A DNA stretch of 64,000 bases from Allopseudospirillum japonicum (GCF_900108915.1 NZ_FNYH01000002.1:248001-312000); one strand, 5' to 3'; counted from the stretch's first letter, positions 25,926-39,027 are shown. Notes: generated by a model not told the origin, from the sequence alone. Numbers and translations are program-made.

Positions 25926-27983
25926 ATGCAAATTAATCAAGCGGAAATAAGACATAAGTTATTATATAGCTTAAATGATAAACAGCGCCAAGCCGTTTGT
26001 TTGATTGATCGACCTTTATTAGTGCTTGCAGGGGCCGGTTCAGGTAAAACTAGTGTCATTACACGCAAAATTGCTTGGTTAATTCAAGGTTGCGGGCTGC
26101 CAGCACGTTATATTACCGCGGTGACTTTCACGAATAAAGCGGCTCGGGAAATGAAAGAAAGGGTCGCTAATCTTGTACAAGGCAGGGAAGCACGTGGCCT
26201 AACGATTTCTACCTTTCATTCCCTTGGGTTGGACATTATCCGCAAAGAAGTGCAAGCGCTTGGTTATAAAGCAGGGTTTTCTTTATTTGATGCAGAAGAT
26301 GCAAAAACCTTGGTACGAGATTTACTACATACCCATGCAGAAGCAGATTCAGAAAAAGTTAATTGGATTTATCAGTGTATCTCGCAATGGAAAAATGATC
26401 TGATTAGCCCTGAGCAAGCACAGACACAAGCACTAGATAAAGAAAGCTTACATGCAGCCCAAGTGTATGCTTTATACCAACGGCATTTAAAAGCCTATAA
26501 TGCAGTTGATTTTGATGATCTAATTGCTTTGCCTGTGATTTTGTTTGAAAAAAATCCCCAAGTCTTAGCACGTTGGCAAGCGAGTATTCATTATTTATTA
26601 GTTGATGAGTATCAAGATACAAATACCAGTCAGTATCGACTCGTGCGCTTATTAGTCGGCGAACGTCAGCGTTTTACTGTCGTGGGTGATGATGATCAAT
26701 CGATTTATGCATGGCGAGGCGCGCGTCCAGAAAATTTATTACATTTAGGGGAAGACTTCCCCAACTTATCTGTTATTAAGCTGGAACAAAATTATCGATC
26801 GACACGACGTATTTTAAAAGCAGCTAATACTCTTATTGCTAATAACCCTCATATTTATGAAAAAAAATTATGGAGTGACATGGGGGTTGGGGATCCCATT
26901 CAAGTCTGGTGCTGTGATAATGAAGAAGTGGAAGCAGAACGGGTTGCCAATGAAATTTTATTGCAAAAAATGAAAGGAATCAGCCGTTATAAAGACTTTG
27001 CTGTATTATATCGTAGTAACCATCAAGCACGTTTGTTAGAAATTAAATTACAGAGTTTCCAGATTCCTTATAAAATTAGTGGTGGTACGAGTTTTTTCTC
27101 TCGTAATGAAGTTAGAGATATCATGGCTTATTTACGTCTTATGATTAATCCAGACGATGATAATGCTTTTTTGCGCATCATTAATATTCCAAGACGTGAA
27201 ATTGGTCCAGCAACCTTGGAAAAGCTAGCAACGTATGCAACCCAACGAGGGATTAGTCTACTCACAGCAATTGATGAACTTGGCTTAGAACAAATCTTAA
27301 AAGAAAGTGCTTTGCAACGTTTACGCCGTTTTAAACATTGGTTCATGAAGGTGATTGAAAATAGCGAGCGTGCAGATGCGATAGAAGCTGTACGCGAGAT
27401 GGTGCAGGATTTAGATTATGAAGCTTGGTTGCATCAAAATGCCAGCGCGCCCAAAGTGGCAGAACGCCGTCTGGCGAATGTGTGGACTTTGGTCGATTCC
27501 TTACAGCAAACATTAACGCGCTTACAAGAAGATCAGCCAGAAGCAGGGTTAACTGAGGCGATTGCTCGTTTGGTGTTACGTGATATCTTGGAGCAGCAAG
27601 AAGCAGAAGACGAAAGCGATAAAGTACATCTATTAACTTTACATGCTGCTAAAGGGCTGGAATTTCCGCATGTTTTTATGTTAGGCGTAGAGGAAGACAT
27701 CTTACCACATCGCAATAGCTTAGAAACGAATGCGTTAGAAGAAGAACGCCGGCTGATGTATGTGGGAATTACCCGTGCGCGCCAATGTTTGACCTTGACT
27801 TTAGCAAATGAGCGTAAGGCGTATGGGGAAAAAATCGATACCAGCCCAAGTCGTTTTTTAGATGAACTACCTGCAGATGATTTGCAATGGGAAGGACGCC
27901 AAGGAGAAGTGAAAGATCCTGAAGTAAGCTTCCAACGTGGCTTAGATCAGCTAGAAATGTTGAAGTCTTTATTAAAAGGTTGA
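25926..27983 (+). CDS. rep: ATP-dependent DNA helicase Rep
   Basis: 685 residues (E. coli Rep 673). Superfamily 1A 3'-5' helicase that clears proteins from DNA ahead of replication forks. Motifs: Walker A LAGAGSGKTSVITRK (about 34-48), AVTFTNKAAREMKERV (Ia), LVDEYQDTNTSQYRL (II, about 224), VVGDDDQSIYAWRGA (III), LEQNYRSTRRIL (IV), LTLHAAKGLEFPHVFMLG (V) and YVGITRARQCLTL (VI). Rep rather than UvrD is indicated by length and the KISGGTSFFSRNEVRD segment. The sequence is noticeably more AT-rich than the tmcA or yhdP regions. Its stop is shared with the region just before the next small gene. Confidence 0.95.
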   Translation: MQINQAEIRHKLLYSLNDKQRQAVCLIDRPLLVLAGAGSGKTSVITRKIAWLIQGCGLPARYITAVTFTNKAAREMKERVANLVQGREARGLTISTFHSLGLDIIRKEVQALGYKAGFSLFDAEDAKTLVRDLLHTHAEADSEKVNWIYQCISQWKNDLISPEQAQTQALDKESLHAAQVYALYQRHLKAYNAVDFDDLIALPVILFEKNPQVLARWQASIHYLLVDEYQDTNTSQYRLVRLLVGERQRFTVVGDDDQSIYAWRGARPENLLHLGEDFPNLSVIKLEQNYRSTRRILKAANTLIANNPHIYEKKLWSDMGVGDPIQVWCCDNEEVEAERVANEILLQKMKGISRYKDFAVLYRSNHQARLLEIKLQSFQIPYKISGGTSFFSRNEVRDIMAYLRLMINPDDDNAFLRIINIPRREIGPATLEKLATYATQRGISLLTAIDELGLEQILKESALQRLRRFKHWFMKVIENSERADAIEAVREMVQDLDYEAWLHQNASAPKVAERRLANVWTLVDSLQQTLTRLQEDQPEAGLTEAIARLVLRDILEQQEAEDESDKVHLLTLHAAKGLEFPHVFMLGVEEDILPHRNSLETNALEEERRLMYVGITRARQCLTLTLANERKAYGEKIDTSPSRFLDELPADDLQWEGRQGEVKDPEVSFQRGLDQLEMLKSLLKG

Positions 27984-27988
27984 TAAGA

Positions 27989-28393
27989 ATGCAAGCACTT
28001 AACCAACAACAAATCCAGGCAGCGGTGACTCAAGTCAGTGCTGAGCTGCTTGATGTATGGATGAAGAAAGCACAAGGTGATAAACAACAATTGGCACGAA
28101 TTTTACTGGATACGGCACGTATTCGTGGCTGGACTCAGGCACAAGATATAGACACAGTGTGGTTAGATGATCACAAACAAGCCCCTTTATGGGCGGCAAA
28201 AAGTGCATTATTTTTGTTATTGCAAATGCCAAAGGTTTGTTTACAGCCTGAAAATGATTCTCAAGTATGGGGTTATGCCTATTTAATTAAGCAAATATAT
28301 ACAGACTTTGCCGAGGTGCCTGAAAAAGCACAAGCCTGGCCAAATTTACAGTTCTGTATGCAAAGTATACAAGCACATCAGCGTATTATTTAA
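27989..28393 (+). CDS. Hypothetical protein downstream of rep
   Basis: 134 residues from the ATG at 27989, 5 nt after the rep stop; AAGG lies about 9 nt before it. I do not recognise the family. The protein is soluble and helical, rich in glutamine and tryptophan (MQALNQQQIQAAVTQVSAEL, then IRGWTQAQDIDTVWLDDHKQ), with one segment of moderate hydrophobicity (LWAAKSALFLLLQMP). The tight spacing suggests it is co-expressed with rep. It is convergent with a chemoreceptor gene 12 bp away. Confidence 0.6.
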   Translation: MQALNQQQIQAAVTQVSAELLDVWMKKAQGDKQQLARILLDTARIRGWTQAQDIDTVWLDDHKQAPLWAAKSALFLLLQMPKVCLQPENDSQVWGYAYLIKQIYTDFAEVPEKAQAWPNLQFCMQSIQAHQRII

Positions 28394-28405
28394 TTTTGCG
28401 TGCTT

Positions 28406-30133
28406 TTATAGCCTTGGTTGATGGCGTTTTTTCGTACTCCAGTTAGTATCTGAGACTTTAAAACCATCAACCATAGAACGTAATTTCATGCTGAGCTTAT
28501 GTAAATCACCGCCAAAGCTGACAATCATTTCGCCATAATGTAGCATATTTTGGAATGAAGTTTCCATTGCATTAAAGTTGGTTTCTACTTTAGAAAAATT
28601 ATTAGTTTGTAAACTTAAAGCCTGCTCAATAGCTTGAGCACGTTCAGTAATATTTTGAATTGAATCTTGAATAGCTGCCAAACTAGTACGGCTTTCTGTG
28701 ACCAAGCCTTGGCTACTGCGCGCAATTTGCGCACTTTGCGCCATCACTTGTACCACCTGTGCAACTTGGGTATTGATCTCTTCCACCATACGTTGCACTT
28801 CATTGGTCGAACTATGGGTCTGTGCTGCAAGATGTCGCACTTCATCTGCAACAACGGCAAAGCCACGTCCAGCGTCACCCGCCCGTGCGGCCTCAATCGC
28901 GGCATTTAAAGCTAACAGGTTGGTTTGTTCTGCAATACCGCCAATCACATCAATAATGCCCACAATACGCTCACTACTGGCGGTTAGTTTGCTAATGGTT
29001 TGTTCTGCTTGCAAAATTTGTTCAGTCAGTTGTTGTAAAATATTGCCTGATTGGTTAATAGTCGCTTCGCTATGTTGGGTACATTGATAACCAGCCTGTG
29101 CAGCATCACGAATATTGGCCACAGCATAAGTGACTTGTTGCGCTGCATCCCGCGTGGCTTGCATGCAAGCTTGTACTTTTTGGCTATGTTGGTTTTGTTC
29201 GTTAATTGAGGTTTGTGCTTGTTGATTATTTTCCGATAACTCCTCTGCCATCGGCATCAGACGCACCACAGAACGGGTAACATCAGAAATCATTTGATCC
29301 GTTGAAGCCAAAAACCGGTTAAAAGTACGTGCCAGCTCTCCTAGTTCATCTTGACGGTTTTCTGGTAACCTTTGCGTTAAATCGCCTTCCCCTTCGACTA
29401 AATCAGCGACTAAATCACGGACTTGATAGATAGGATTTAAAATACCTTTTTGCAATCCTATACTAATAATAAGCATTAAAAGGGCCATACCACTAATAAA
29501 TATCAGGCTATGGGCTCGTGTATTATAGGCAGTATTAATCTGTGAGTTGAGGGTATTATGATAGGCTTCTTTTTGGCTGTGCATCAATTGATCAATATCT
29601 TGATACATACGACTTGCAGCTGTATCAAAATCAGCCATTAATAAATTACCTTGCGCAGGGCCACCACTAATATAAGCTTCAGCCATACTTTGGCCTACTT
29701 GATAATAAGTTGCAAAGTGCTGCTTGAGGTTTTGATAAAAAGGTGCGTTTTTATGATCTAAAGATTGTATTTTTTCTAGGTGATGAGAAAAATTTTGTGC
29801 ATGTTCCGCAGCAACTTTAAAACCATCATCTAGACCATCAAGTGCCCGTGTTGCACTAATATCTGTGAGCCATTGCTGAACTTGAATCACCGCAATTTGT
29901 AGTGCATAAGCATGTTCTAAACGTGGGGTATGTAAATTTGCAAAGCTTTCAGCCTCTTGAATGACCGTATCGGTTTCTAGATAAACAAAAGTGGCTTGTG
30001 CACCCAGTGCCATAAAAATAATAAAAGCAAAAAGGCGCAGTTTGGCTTGAATACTGGTCACCGATAAAATCCTCGATGCAAACGGGCTTGAGTGTAATTT
30101 AATGTAACTCTTAATCTTACGCTGAATCTGCAT
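28406..30133 (-). CDS. Methyl-accepting chemotaxis protein
   Basis: 575 residues. First membrane helix (about 33-52), a helical periplasmic domain of about 155 residues, second membrane helix (about 207-228: [20 protein letters not shown]), HAMP domain ([20 protein letters not shown]) and signalling domain with the hairpin tip [20 protein letters not shown] and [18 protein letters not shown]. It differs from the receptor at 16562-18193 in its sensor domain and has no partner gene on the same strand apart from the Nudix gene upstream. No methylesterase/methyltransferase-binding pentapeptide is obvious. Ligand unknown. Confidence 0.94.
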   Translation of the reverse strand: MQIQRKIKSYIKLHSSPFASRILSVTSIQAKLRLFAFIIFMALGAQATFVYLETDTVIQEAESFANLHTPRLEHAYALQIAVIQVQQWLTDISATRALDGLDDGFKVAAEHAQNFSHHLEKIQSLDHKNAPFYQNLKQHFATYYQVGQSMAEAYISGGPAQGNLLMADFDTAASRMYQDIDQLMHSQKEAYHNTLNSQINTAYNTRAHSLIFISGMALLMLIISIGLQKGILNPIYQVRDLVADLVEGEGDLTQRLPENRQDELGELARTFNRFLASTDQMISDVTRSVVRLMPMAEELSENNQQAQTSINEQNQHSQKVQACMQATRDAAQQVTYAVANIRDAAQAGYQCTQHSEATINQSGNILQQLTEQILQAEQTISKLTASSERIVGIIDVIGGIAEQTNLLALNAAIEAARAGDAGRGFAVVADEVRHLAAQTHSSTNEVQRMVEEINTQVAQVVQVMAQSAQIARSSQGLVTESRTSLAAIQDSIQNITERAQAIEQALSLQTNNFSKVETNFNAMETSFQNMLHYGEMIVSFGGDLHKLSMKLRSMVDGFKVSDTNWSTKKRHQPRL

Positions 30134-30162
30134 TAAAAGGTATAGATTAAGTTCTGATTTGC

Positions 30163-30795
30163 TTAAGCTTTTTGATGGGTAAAGGCCCGTTTAGGACGTA
30201 CCCATAAGGGACAAGTGGCCTTAGGTGGAGTGAGTACATTGAAATCTCGCTGATAAGCTAGTGCAAGTAATTCAACAAGCATCATGGCCGATAACCCCCA
30301 GATTTCATAGCCCTGATACAAATAAGAAGGTACATAATAGGCTTGTTCACCAACATAGATAAGATCTGTGCGCTGTCGAGGGTCTTGCGCAAAGTAGGCT
30401 AAGGGTACCTGAAATACACTGGCGATTTCAGCTTCGCAAGGATGCAAATCCAGATCTGCGGCAATCAAACCAACGAAAGGTGTCACCTTGAGACCATGCA
30501 GGGAAATGACATCGCTTAATCGTCCTAAAACCTGTATTTTTTCGGGGGCCAAGCCGATTTCTTCATGGGTTTCACGAAGTGCAGTAGCTAAAATATCTGC
30601 ATCTTGTGGATCACGTTTGCCTCCAGGAAAGGCGACTTGCCCACTATGACTAGAAAGGTGTGCAGCCCTTTGGGTGAAGATAATTTCAGGCTGATCACTT
30701 TGGGTGATCAAAAGGCAGACACCTGCCTGGGGTAGCTTAAAATAGCTGGATTGTGCTTGATGTTGTGCAAGGTGTTGGCGAAGTTGTGTCAACAT
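30163..30795 (-). CDS. nudL: Nudix hydrolase, CoA pyrophosphatase (NudL-like)
   Basis: 210 residues (E. coli NudL 192). The Nudix box G-x5-E-x7-REU-x-EE-x-GU is seen as [20 protein letters not shown] followed by EEIGL (about 58-82). The preceding [17 protein letters not shown] is the YeaB/NudL family signature, which points to CoA pyrophosphatase activity. It lies between gltD, whose terminator is just upstream, and a chemoreceptor gene 29 bp downstream. Substrate inferred from the family. Confidence 0.9.
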   Translation of the reverse strand: MLTQLRQHLAQHQAQSSYFKLPQAGVCLLITQSDQPEIIFTQRAAHLSSHSGQVAFPGGKRDPQDADILATALRETHEEIGLAPEKIQVLGRLSDVISLHGLKVTPFVGLIAADLDLHPCEAEIASVFQVPLAYFAQDPRQRTDLIYVGEQAYYVPSYLYQGYEIWGLSAMMLVELLALAYQRDFNVLTPPKATCPLWVRPKRAFTHQKA

Positions 30796-30844
30796 AACAA
30801 GGGTCCTTGATCAAAAAACAACGTATAGGTTGTGATCATAACCG

Positions 30845-30874
30845 AAAAAAAAGGCACCCCCGCAGGGATGCCTT
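30845..30874 (-). terminator. Intrinsic terminator of the gltBD transcript
   Basis: On the minus strand AAGGCATCCC TGCG GGGGTGCCTT forms a 10-bp stem (with one G-T pair) and is followed by TTTTTTTT. It begins 20 bp past the gltD stop codon. Confidence 0.85.
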
Positions 30875-30893
30875 GAGGACAGCCTAAGTCAGC

Positions 30894-32321
<1,428 letters not shown>

Positions 32322-32366
32322 TTAACCTCATTCAGCAATCAGGGAACTGATAGCACTTACCAATGA

Positions 32367-32394
32367 AAGCGCTTTTTGTACTTACAAGGCGCTT
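32367..32394 (-). other. Stem-loop in the gltB-gltD intergenic region
   Basis: On the minus strand AAGCGC-CTTGT-AAGT-ACAAAAA-GCGCTT folds into a stem of about 11 bp with a small bulge. It has no T tract, so it is not a standard terminator. It may set the relative levels of GltB and GltD. Confidence 0.4.
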
Positions 32395-32453
32395 GCGACC
32401 TACAGGGAGTCAACAAGCGCGATTGAGTGATAAAAAGCACCTACCTGAGATGT

Positions 32454-35400
32454 TTATTCAGGACGTTGGCGTGTGTTATCGAGTAAATGGCTCAGATTAG
32501 CCGCCTTAGGTTTCACCAGCCAGAAGTGACGGATGAAATCAGAGAACTCGGCTAGGATCTTGCGTCCCCATGCACTGTCTGTTTCATCAACAAACTCCTG
32601 AATAACCTCACGTAAATGATGACGGTAAGCTTCCATTGCTTCGGTATTGATTCTGTGGAGATCAACTAACTCATGGTTGTATTTATCCATGAAAGTGCGC
32701 TCTAAATCCAATACGTAAGCAAAACCCCCGGTCATCCCAGCACCAAAGTTATAGCCGGTATCACCAAGTACACAGACTAAACCGCCGGTCATATATTCAC
32801 AGCAGTGGTCGCCAGCGCCTTCTACAACGGCCATCGCACCTGAGTTACGTACCGCAAAGCGCTCACCTGCACGACCAGAGGCAAACAGCTTACCGCCTGT
32901 GGCACCATATAAGCAGGTGTTCCCCATGATAGAGGTTTTATGGCTCGCAAAGACGCTACCTTGTGGTGGTACAATCACCAACTTGCCGCCATTCATACCT
33001 TTGCCTACATAATCGTTGGTATCCCCTTCGATATACAGATGCAGGCCTTGGGCATTCCAGACGCCAAAGCTTTGTCCAGCAACCCCGTTAAAGCGAACGA
33101 CTAAAGGTTTTTTCAACCCTTGGTTACCATAACGCTTCGCGATTTCACCTGAGATACGCGCACCAATCGAGCGGTCACAGTTGGTGATATGATAGCTGAA
33201 CTCACCACCGCTTTTGCTTTCAATGCTGGCAAGCATGTCAGTAACCATACGCTCAGCCAGCTCACCTTTATCAAAGGGTTGGTTACGGCTGATTTGGCAG
33301 AACTGAGGTTTATCTGCAGGAATATGGTCATTGACCAATAAACGGCTAAGATCTAGTTTTGCCTGTTTGGCGGTTTGACCTTCGAACATACAGAGTAAGT
33401 CTGTGCGCCCGATCAAATCCGTTAATTGACGAACGCCAAGCATGGCCATAATTTCGCGCACTTCCTCACCGATAAAGCGGAAGTAGTTTTTCACCATTTC
33501 CACCGTACCACGGAAGTGCTGCTCGCGTAGCGCTTCGTTTTGTGTGGCGACCCCGGTAGCGCAGTTATTTAGGTGGCAAATACGTAGATATTTACAACCT
33601 AAGGCCACCATAGGTGCGGTACCAAAGCCGAAACTTTCTGCACCTAAAATCGCGGCTTTAATCACATCTAAACCGGTTTTAAGGCCGCCATCTGTTTGTA
33701 GACGGATTTTGTCACGTAGATTATTGATACGCAGTGCTTGTTGCACTTCAGCAAGGCCGATCTCCCACGGAGAACCTGCATATTTAATCGAAGTCAGCGG
33801 AGATGCGGCGGTACCTCCATCATAACCAGAGACGGTAATTAAATCGGCATACGCCTTAGCAACCCCAGTAGCAATGGTGCCTATGCCAGGTTCAGAGACG
33901 AGCTTGACCGAGACTTGTGCTTGTGGGTTGACCTGCTTGAGGTCAAAGATCAATTGCGCCAAATCTTCGATGGAATAGATATCATGGTGCGGCGGTGGCG
34001 AAATCAAAGTCACACCAGGCACACTGTGACGCAGGCGTGCAATTAATGCGTTGACCTTACCGCCGGGCAACTGGCCACCCTCACCGGGTTTAGCGCCTTG
34101 CGCCACCTTGATTTGCAAAACTTCAGCATTGGATAAATACGCAGGCGTGACCCCAAAACGTCCCGAAGCGATTTGCTTGATTTTGGACATTTTCATGGTG
34201 CCATAACGTGCAGGATCTTCGCCGCCTTCACCTGAGTTAGAACGTGCACCGAGCTCATTCATCGCTTGCGCAAGGGCTTCGTGTGCTTCTGGAGACAGTG
34301 CACCTAAAGACATCCCGGCAGAATCAAAGCGTGGCAATAGCTGCTCTAGGCTTTCGACTTCCTCTAACGGAATTGGCTGGGTTTGCGTGTTGAGTTTAAG
34401 CAAATCACGTAAGGTTGCAACGGGACGCTCATTGACTAAGTTAGCAAACACTTTCCAATCACGATAATCGCCCGTTTGGACCGCGTGCTGCATGGCCTTG
34501 ATCACGTCTGGGTTGTACGCGTGATATTCACCACCGTGGACAAACTTCAGCAAACCCCCGTGTTCGATCGGTTTACGTTTACTCCACGCCATCTCAGCCA
34601 GTAACTCTTGCTCGAGTTGGAAATCACTAAAGCCTGCACCACTGACACGAGAAGCCACCCCTTTAAAGCAGAGGTCGACAATCTCATCATCTAACCCAAT
34701 GGCTTCAAACAGTTGCGAGCCACGGTAAGAGGCCAAGGTCGAAATCCCCATTTTAGAGAGGATTTTCAACAAGCCTTTTTGAATCCCTTTGCGATAAGCG
34801 TGACGCGCTTCCCCAGGATCTCCTTGCAATTCGCCGCTGCGGTTCAAATCTGCTAGCAGCTGATAGCTAAGGAAAGGATAAATCGCTGTGGCACCAAAAC
34901 CAAAGAGCACCGCCATATGATGCGGATCACGCGCCCAGCCAGTTTCTACAATGATATTGGCATCGCAACGTAGGCCAGTTTCACAGAGCCTGTGATGCAC
35001 CGCACCTGTTGCCATCAAAGCATTAATGGGCAGTTGGCCTTGTTGGATCTGCTTATCAGAAAGCACCAGCAAAACGCGACCAGCACGCACGGCAGCTTCT
35101 GCTTGATCACACACTTGGACTAAGGCCTCTTTTAAGCCTTGTGTTTGTGGATCAAACTGCAGGTTAATCAACTCATGCGCAAAATTGGGATTGTCATTGT
35201 TGAGCAGGCTGTTGAATTTGCGTGGTGACAGCACAGGCGTTGTTAAAATAATGCGCTCTGCGTGTTCAGGGGAATCTTCGAAGACATTGAGTTCACGCCC
35301 GATACACGTTTCCAACGACATCACTACAGCTTCACGTAGCGGGTCGATGGGTGGGTTGGTCACCTGAGCAAATTTCTGCCGGAAATAATCAGCAACATGA

Positions 35401-36908
35401 CGCACACGCTGAGACAAGACCGCCATTGGGGTATCATCCCCCATAGAACCAACCGCTTCTTGTCCTGATTCTGCTAAAGGACGCAAGATTTGATCACGCT
35501 CCTCAAAGCTCACTTGGAACATTTTCATGTAAGTGGCGAGGGTTTCTTGATCGAGTGCTGGCGGTTTAGGACCGGTTTCTTTCAGCGTAGATTCTAAATA
35601 AGTCGATTGCTCACGTAGCCATTTTTTAAAAGGCTGGGCAGTTTTTAAGCGATCATCGACGTCTTTAGTATGCATGACATCGCCGGTCAAAGTATCGACA
35701 GCAAGGACTTGGCCTGGACCAACACGCCCTTTTGACAGCACATCTTCCGGTTTGTAGTCGTACACACCGATTTCTGACGCCAGCGTAATATAACCGTTTT
35801 TGGTGATCACATAACGCGCAGGACGCAACCCGTTACGGTCGAGCATACATACGGCATAGCGGCCATCGGTCAGCACCATACCTGCGGGGCCATCCCAAGG
35901 CTCCATATGCATGGAGTTATATTCGTAGAAGGCACGCAAATCCGCATCCATATTTTGCACGTTTTGCCATGCAGGTGGGATCATCATGCGTACCGCACGG
36001 AATAAATCCATACCGCCAAGTAGTAAAACTTCTAACATGTTATCCATGGAAGAAGAATCAGAACCTTGGGTATTGACGACTTGGTCTAATTGCTCGATAT
36101 CGGGCAACTGATCACTTTTGAAGTTTTTCTTACGTGCATTCGCCCAGTTGCGGTTGGCTTCAATCGTGTTGATTTCGCCATTGTGCGCCAAGAAACGAAA
36201 TGGTTGGGCTAGTGGCCACTTAGGATCTGTGTTGGTGGAAAAACGCTGGTGGAAAACACAAATTGCCGTTTGTAAACGCGCATCGCTTAAGTCTTGATAG
36301 AACTTAGGCAAGTCAGCTGGCATCGTAAGGCCCTTATAGGAAATCACTTGCGAAGAAAGCGAGCTGACATAAAAATCTGGATCGTCTTTAAGCGCCATTT
36401 CGGCCTGACGACGCGCCATAAATAAGCGCACATTAAAATCGGAATCTTTTTCAAGATTCGCAGGGGCATTAATAAACACCTGCTTGAAACTAGGCATACA
36501 GGCAAGCGCCATCGGCCCGCAGACGGAAGGGTCTACAGGCACATCGCGCCAACCGACAAGGTGTAAACCTTGATCAATTAAGGCTTGGTTTAGGGTATCT
36601 TGCGCGTGCTGGGCTTTTTGGGCATCGGTGGATAAGAAAATCATACCGACGCCGTAGCGATCTGCCAGCTCAGTGCCAAACAGCTCCCCGGCAATAGTGC
36701 GCAGGAAGGAATCCGGTTTTTTGAGCAGCAGACCGCAGCCGTCGCCTGTTTTGCCATCAGCGGCGATACCGCCACGGTGAGTCATACAGGTCAGCGCTTC
36801 GATGGCTGTCTGCAACAGATTATGGCTCGATTCCCCATGCATATGGGCAATTAAGCCAAACCCGCAGTTATCCCTAAACTCACCAGGATGGTACAGACCA
36901 GTTCTCAT
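32454..36908 (-). CDS. gltB: Glutamate synthase (NADPH) large subunit
   Basis: 1484 residues (E. coli mature chain about 1486). It converts glutamine and 2-oxoglutarate to two glutamates. The class-II amidotransferase cysteine is C15 ([11 protein letters not shown]), so the first 14 residues form a propeptide to be removed. Then follow the central domain, the FMN/(beta/alpha)8 synthase domain ([20 protein letters not shown]), the 3Fe-4S cysteines in [17 protein letters not shown] (about 1100) and the C-terminal beta-helix ([20 protein letters not shown]). The frame is intact. It is divergent from nothing; the damX operon terminator lies upstream. Confidence 0.97.
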   Translation of the reverse strand: MRTGLYHPGEFRDNCGFGLIAHMHGESSHNLLQTAIEALTCMTHRGGIAADGKTGDGCGLLLKKPDSFLRTIAGELFGTELADRYGVGMIFLSTDAQKAQHAQDTLNQALIDQGLHLVGWRDVPVDPSVCGPMALACMPSFKQVFINAPANLEKDSDFNVRLFMARRQAEMALKDDPDFYVSSLSSQVISYKGLTMPADLPKFYQDLSDARLQTAICVFHQRFSTNTDPKWPLAQPFRFLAHNGEINTIEANRNWANARKKNFKSDQLPDIEQLDQVVNTQGSDSSSMDNMLEVLLLGGMDLFRAVRMMIPPAWQNVQNMDADLRAFYEYNSMHMEPWDGPAGMVLTDGRYAVCMLDRNGLRPARYVITKNGYITLASEIGVYDYKPEDVLSKGRVGPGQVLAVDTLTGDVMHTKDVDDRLKTAQPFKKWLREQSTYLESTLKETGPKPPALDQETLATYMKMFQVSFEERDQILRPLAESGQEAVGSMGDDTPMAVLSQRVRHVADYFRQKFAQVTNPPIDPLREAVVMSLETCIGRELNVFEDSPEHAERIILTTPVLSPRKFNSLLNNDNPNFAHELINLQFDPQTQGLKEALVQVCDQAEAAVRAGRVLLVLSDKQIQQGQLPINALMATGAVHHRLCETGLRCDANIIVETGWARDPHHMAVLFGFGATAIYPFLSYQLLADLNRSGELQGDPGEARHAYRKGIQKGLLKILSKMGISTLASYRGSQLFEAIGLDDEIVDLCFKGVASRVSGAGFSDFQLEQELLAEMAWSKRKPIEHGGLLKFVHGGEYHAYNPDVIKAMQHAVQTGDYRDWKVFANLVNERPVATLRDLLKLNTQTQPIPLEEVESLEQLLPRFDSAGMSLGALSPEAHEALAQAMNELGARSNSGEGGEDPARYGTMKMSKIKQIASGRFGVTPAYLSNAEVLQIKVAQGAKPGEGGQLPGGKVNALIARLRHSVPGVTLISPPPHHDIYSIEDLAQLIFDLKQVNPQAQVSVKLVSEPGIGTIATGVAKAYADLITVSGYDGGTAASPLTSIKYAGSPWEIGLAEVQQALRINNLRDKIRLQTDGGLKTGLDVIKAAILGAESFGFGTAPMVALGCKYLRICHLNNCATGVATQNEALREQHFRGTVEMVKNYFRFIGEEVREIMAMLGVRQLTDLIGRTDLLCMFEGQTAKQAKLDLSRLLVNDHIPADKPQFCQISRNQPFDKGELAERMVTDMLASIESKSGGEFSYHITNCDRSIGARISGEIAKRYGNQGLKKPLVVRFNGVAGQSFGVWNAQGLHLYIEGDTNDYVGKGMNGGKLVIVPPQGSVFASHKTSIMGNTCLYGATGGKLFASGRAGERFAVRNSGAMAVVEGAGDHCCEYMTGGLVCVLGDTGYNFGAGMTGGFAYVLDLERTFMDKYNHELVDLHRINTEAMEAYRHHLREVIQEFVDETDSAWGRKILAEFSDFIRHFWLVKPKAANLSHLLDNTRQRPE

Positions 36909-37171
36909 AAGCTAACTCTCGCTGGTTAAAGTCGTTGATTCAGCTTCAATAAATTTGTATTGTCTCAATAAGTTATGAAGCTGCCTTGGCCTGAGCTGCG
37001 CCCTTTTTTCAGGGTCAAAGGGTAAACGATTTTACACATCTCGCCTTAACTCGACAAATACTAAGTCATTTTTAAGGCGCTCAAAGGCCACTAACGCTTA
37101 AGCGATGACGGCTTAAACGTCTGATTAAAATAGAGAAGAGAAAATTTGAGTGGCGTCTTTTCTGCCTTAGC

Positions 37172-37197
37172 AAAAAAACCTAGGCTTGTGGCCTAAG
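37172..37197 (-). terminator. Intrinsic terminator of the pil-aro-damX transcript
   Basis: On the minus strand CTTAGGC CACAA GCCTAGG forms a 7-bp stem (one G-T pair, absent on the other strand) and is followed by TTTTTTT. It lies about 150 bp beyond the damX stop. Confidence 0.7.
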
Positions 37198-37220
37198 CGT
37201 GTGAAATGCACACGCTTTTT
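37196..37220 (+). terminator. Intrinsic terminator facing the plus strand
   Basis: Stem AGCGTGTG / CACACGCT (8 bp, 5-nt loop) is followed by TTTT on the plus strand. No plus-strand gene precedes it in this region, so it ends either antisense transcription or an unseen small RNA. Confidence 0.6.
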
Positions 37221-37345
37221 CCACTCGCTGCACTTAATCCCATGTCGGCCCAAGTGAAGCTGATTTTGCACAAGTCCGCGTGTGATGGATGTACGAACCC
37301 ATGCAGCAGAGGTGCTTTTGGTGCTTGCCGAAGCTGCACCTAGGC

Positions 37346-38992
37346 TTATCTACTTTGAATATCTTTATGCACACTGGCAAAACTGCGTGCCCAAGGCTTG
37401 CGGCTTTGCAGGTCTGCAGATAGGGCTTCTATCGCTTTCACTGCGGCGTCTCGACTGTCATAGTTGCCATAGACTACCACAAACCAAGGTTTACCGTTAT
37501 AGCGCCCTTCAAAGTAACTCAATTCGCTTTTATCGGCTTGTGACTGAATAAAACGAATCGCGCCTTGCTCGTCCTGTGTACCCAGCATTTGTAAGGTGTA
37601 ATGGTTTTTAGGCGCCTGTAATAAAGCCTGCTCACGCTTGTAATCATTGTTGGTGCTAGTATTGGTCGCTGCAGGTGTTGGTGCGGGCTTGGGCGGTGCT
37701 ACCACAGGCTGAGGTTCAGGCTTGGGTGCAGGTTTAGGCGCAGGCGGTGGCTCAGGTTGCTCCAAAATCACAGGTTTGGGCTCAGGAGGCAAATTGAGCT
37801 CAGGCTGTGATAAAGAGGAACTAGGACGCGGAATATCATTGAAATCCTGTTCGTTATCTAGGTCAGGCTCTGAACGTATAGGATCGACGACCTCTAAGGG
37901 GCGGCTTGGTGGTTTAATTGCGAGTTCCAGTTCAAGATTTTTACCTGTGTCCAAATCATCACGGAACATAAACAAAGCAATCACGACCAGAGCCACTAAA
38001 ACAACAGCGCCAATATGCCAAAAAGGAATCGGGCGGTTGGATTTTTTCTTAGGTGCCGCTTTTTTCGGGGCAGGTTTTTTATCTGCTTTCATACTAGGCG
38101 CGGCCTTGGGCGCCGCTTGTGCTTTTGCCGCTCCCATAGAAGCAGCTAGGCTGGCGGCTTGTGCTTGTAAGTCTGGTTCTGCGGGGATTTCATCCACTGC
38201 AGCTTGTGGTCTTTGTTTACGCAAAAATTCCAGTAGCAATTGGTTAAGACGTAAAGGGTTACCAGAAGATTGGCGAAACAGGTGATCAAATTGGGTTTCG
38301 TTCAGTGGTAAGCTGGTTAACCCAGCAGCACGACATCTTTGCTGTAAATAAACACGCGCTTCTGACTCTGTTAAAGGTAAAAGCTCTAAATGATGGCCAA
38401 CGGCTTCATAACGCGTGAGATTCGCCGGTGAAGTGAGTAACCTCATTAATTCAGGACGCGCAAACATGAGCAAATGCGGGCGTTGGCTATCGTCTTCAAC
38501 CACGGCTAATTCAAGCAGTAAATTTAACGCATCATGGCGCAGCTCGTGGGCATTATCTAAGATAATCAGGCAGTTGGAGCCCATATCTTGTAAGTGCTGA
38601 CAGTGAGATTTGATTTGTTCGACATACTCAAGGACATCCGCCTTAGCGCTTAAAGGTAAGTGCAAATGTTTACCCAAGTTCGCTAAAAGTTGCGCGGCGC
38701 TTGGCATATGAGCAGCATCTAAAGCATGAGCTTGGATACTTTGATCAAACCCCTCCAACAAACGCGTTTGTAAGGTGGTTTTACCGCTGCCTTGTGCTCC
38801 GGTCACGACCAACATGAGGTTGCTATAACGGCTAAGGTGAGCAAGCAGATCTAGGTATTTGCTGTATTGTTTGGTAGCAAATAAGGAAGTGTCTTCTTGT
38901 CCATCTAGTGCTTTGAGCATCTCATAAGCGGAGCCAACGCCCTGAGCTTCGGATACCATGGGTTCGTGCTTATTATCGCTAGTGTGGCGCAT
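37346..38992 (-). CDS. damX: DamX-like protein: AAA ATPase with C-terminal SPOR domain
   Basis: 548 residues. N-terminal P-loop ATPase of the ExeA/DamX type (Walker A VVTGAQGSGKTTLQ, about 62-75; Walker B CLIILDNAHEL, about 140), a lysine/alanine-rich linker, one membrane helix (FWHIGAVVLVALVVIALFMF, about 322-341), a proline-rich periplasmic stretch and a SPOR domain (NHYTLQMLGTQDEQGAIRFI ... WFVVVYGNYDSRDAA, about 455-530) that binds denuded septal peptidoglycan. It is probably a cell-division protein. E. coli DamX is shorter; the ATPase-containing form is common in Pseudomonas-like gammaproteobacteria, between aroB and gltB as here. Confidence 0.9.
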   Translation of the reverse strand: MRHTSDNKHEPMVSEAQGVGSAYEMLKALDGQEDTSLFATKQYSKYLDLLAHLSRYSNLMLVVTGAQGSGKTTLQTRLLEGFDQSIQAHALDAAHMPSAAQLLANLGKHLHLPLSAKADVLEYVEQIKSHCQHLQDMGSNCLIILDNAHELRHDALNLLLELAVVEDDSQRPHLLMFARPELMRLLTSPANLTRYEAVGHHLELLPLTESEARVYLQQRCRAAGLTSLPLNETQFDHLFRQSSGNPLRLNQLLLEFLRKQRPQAAVDEIPAEPDLQAQAASLAASMGAAKAQAAPKAAPSMKADKKPAPKKAAPKKKSNRPIPFWHIGAVVLVALVVIALFMFRDDLDTGKNLELELAIKPPSRPLEVVDPIRSEPDLDNEQDFNDIPRPSSSLSQPELNLPPEPKPVILEQPEPPPAPKPAPKPEPQPVVAPPKPAPTPAATNTSTNNDYKREQALLQAPKNHYTLQMLGTQDEQGAIRFIQSQADKSELSYFEGRYNGKPWFVVVYGNYDSRDAAVKAIEALSADLQSRKPWARSFASVHKDIQSR

Positions 38993-39027
38993 AGCTTACA
39001 TATCCACCTTGATCAGAAATAAGCTTC

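Larger units (their letters stand above)
36909..37345. other. gltB upstream region, no gene seen
   Basis: 437 bp between gltB and damX, both on the minus strand. It holds back-to-back hairpins ending transcription in both directions (37172-37220) and must include the gltB promoter. I see no open frame with a plausible ribosome-binding site on either strand. Confidence 0.6.

Noticed and set aside
37722-38285. Plus-strand frame of 187 codons rich in G and S
   Set aside because: It is the shadow of the proline- and lysine-rich linker of damX on the opposite strand.
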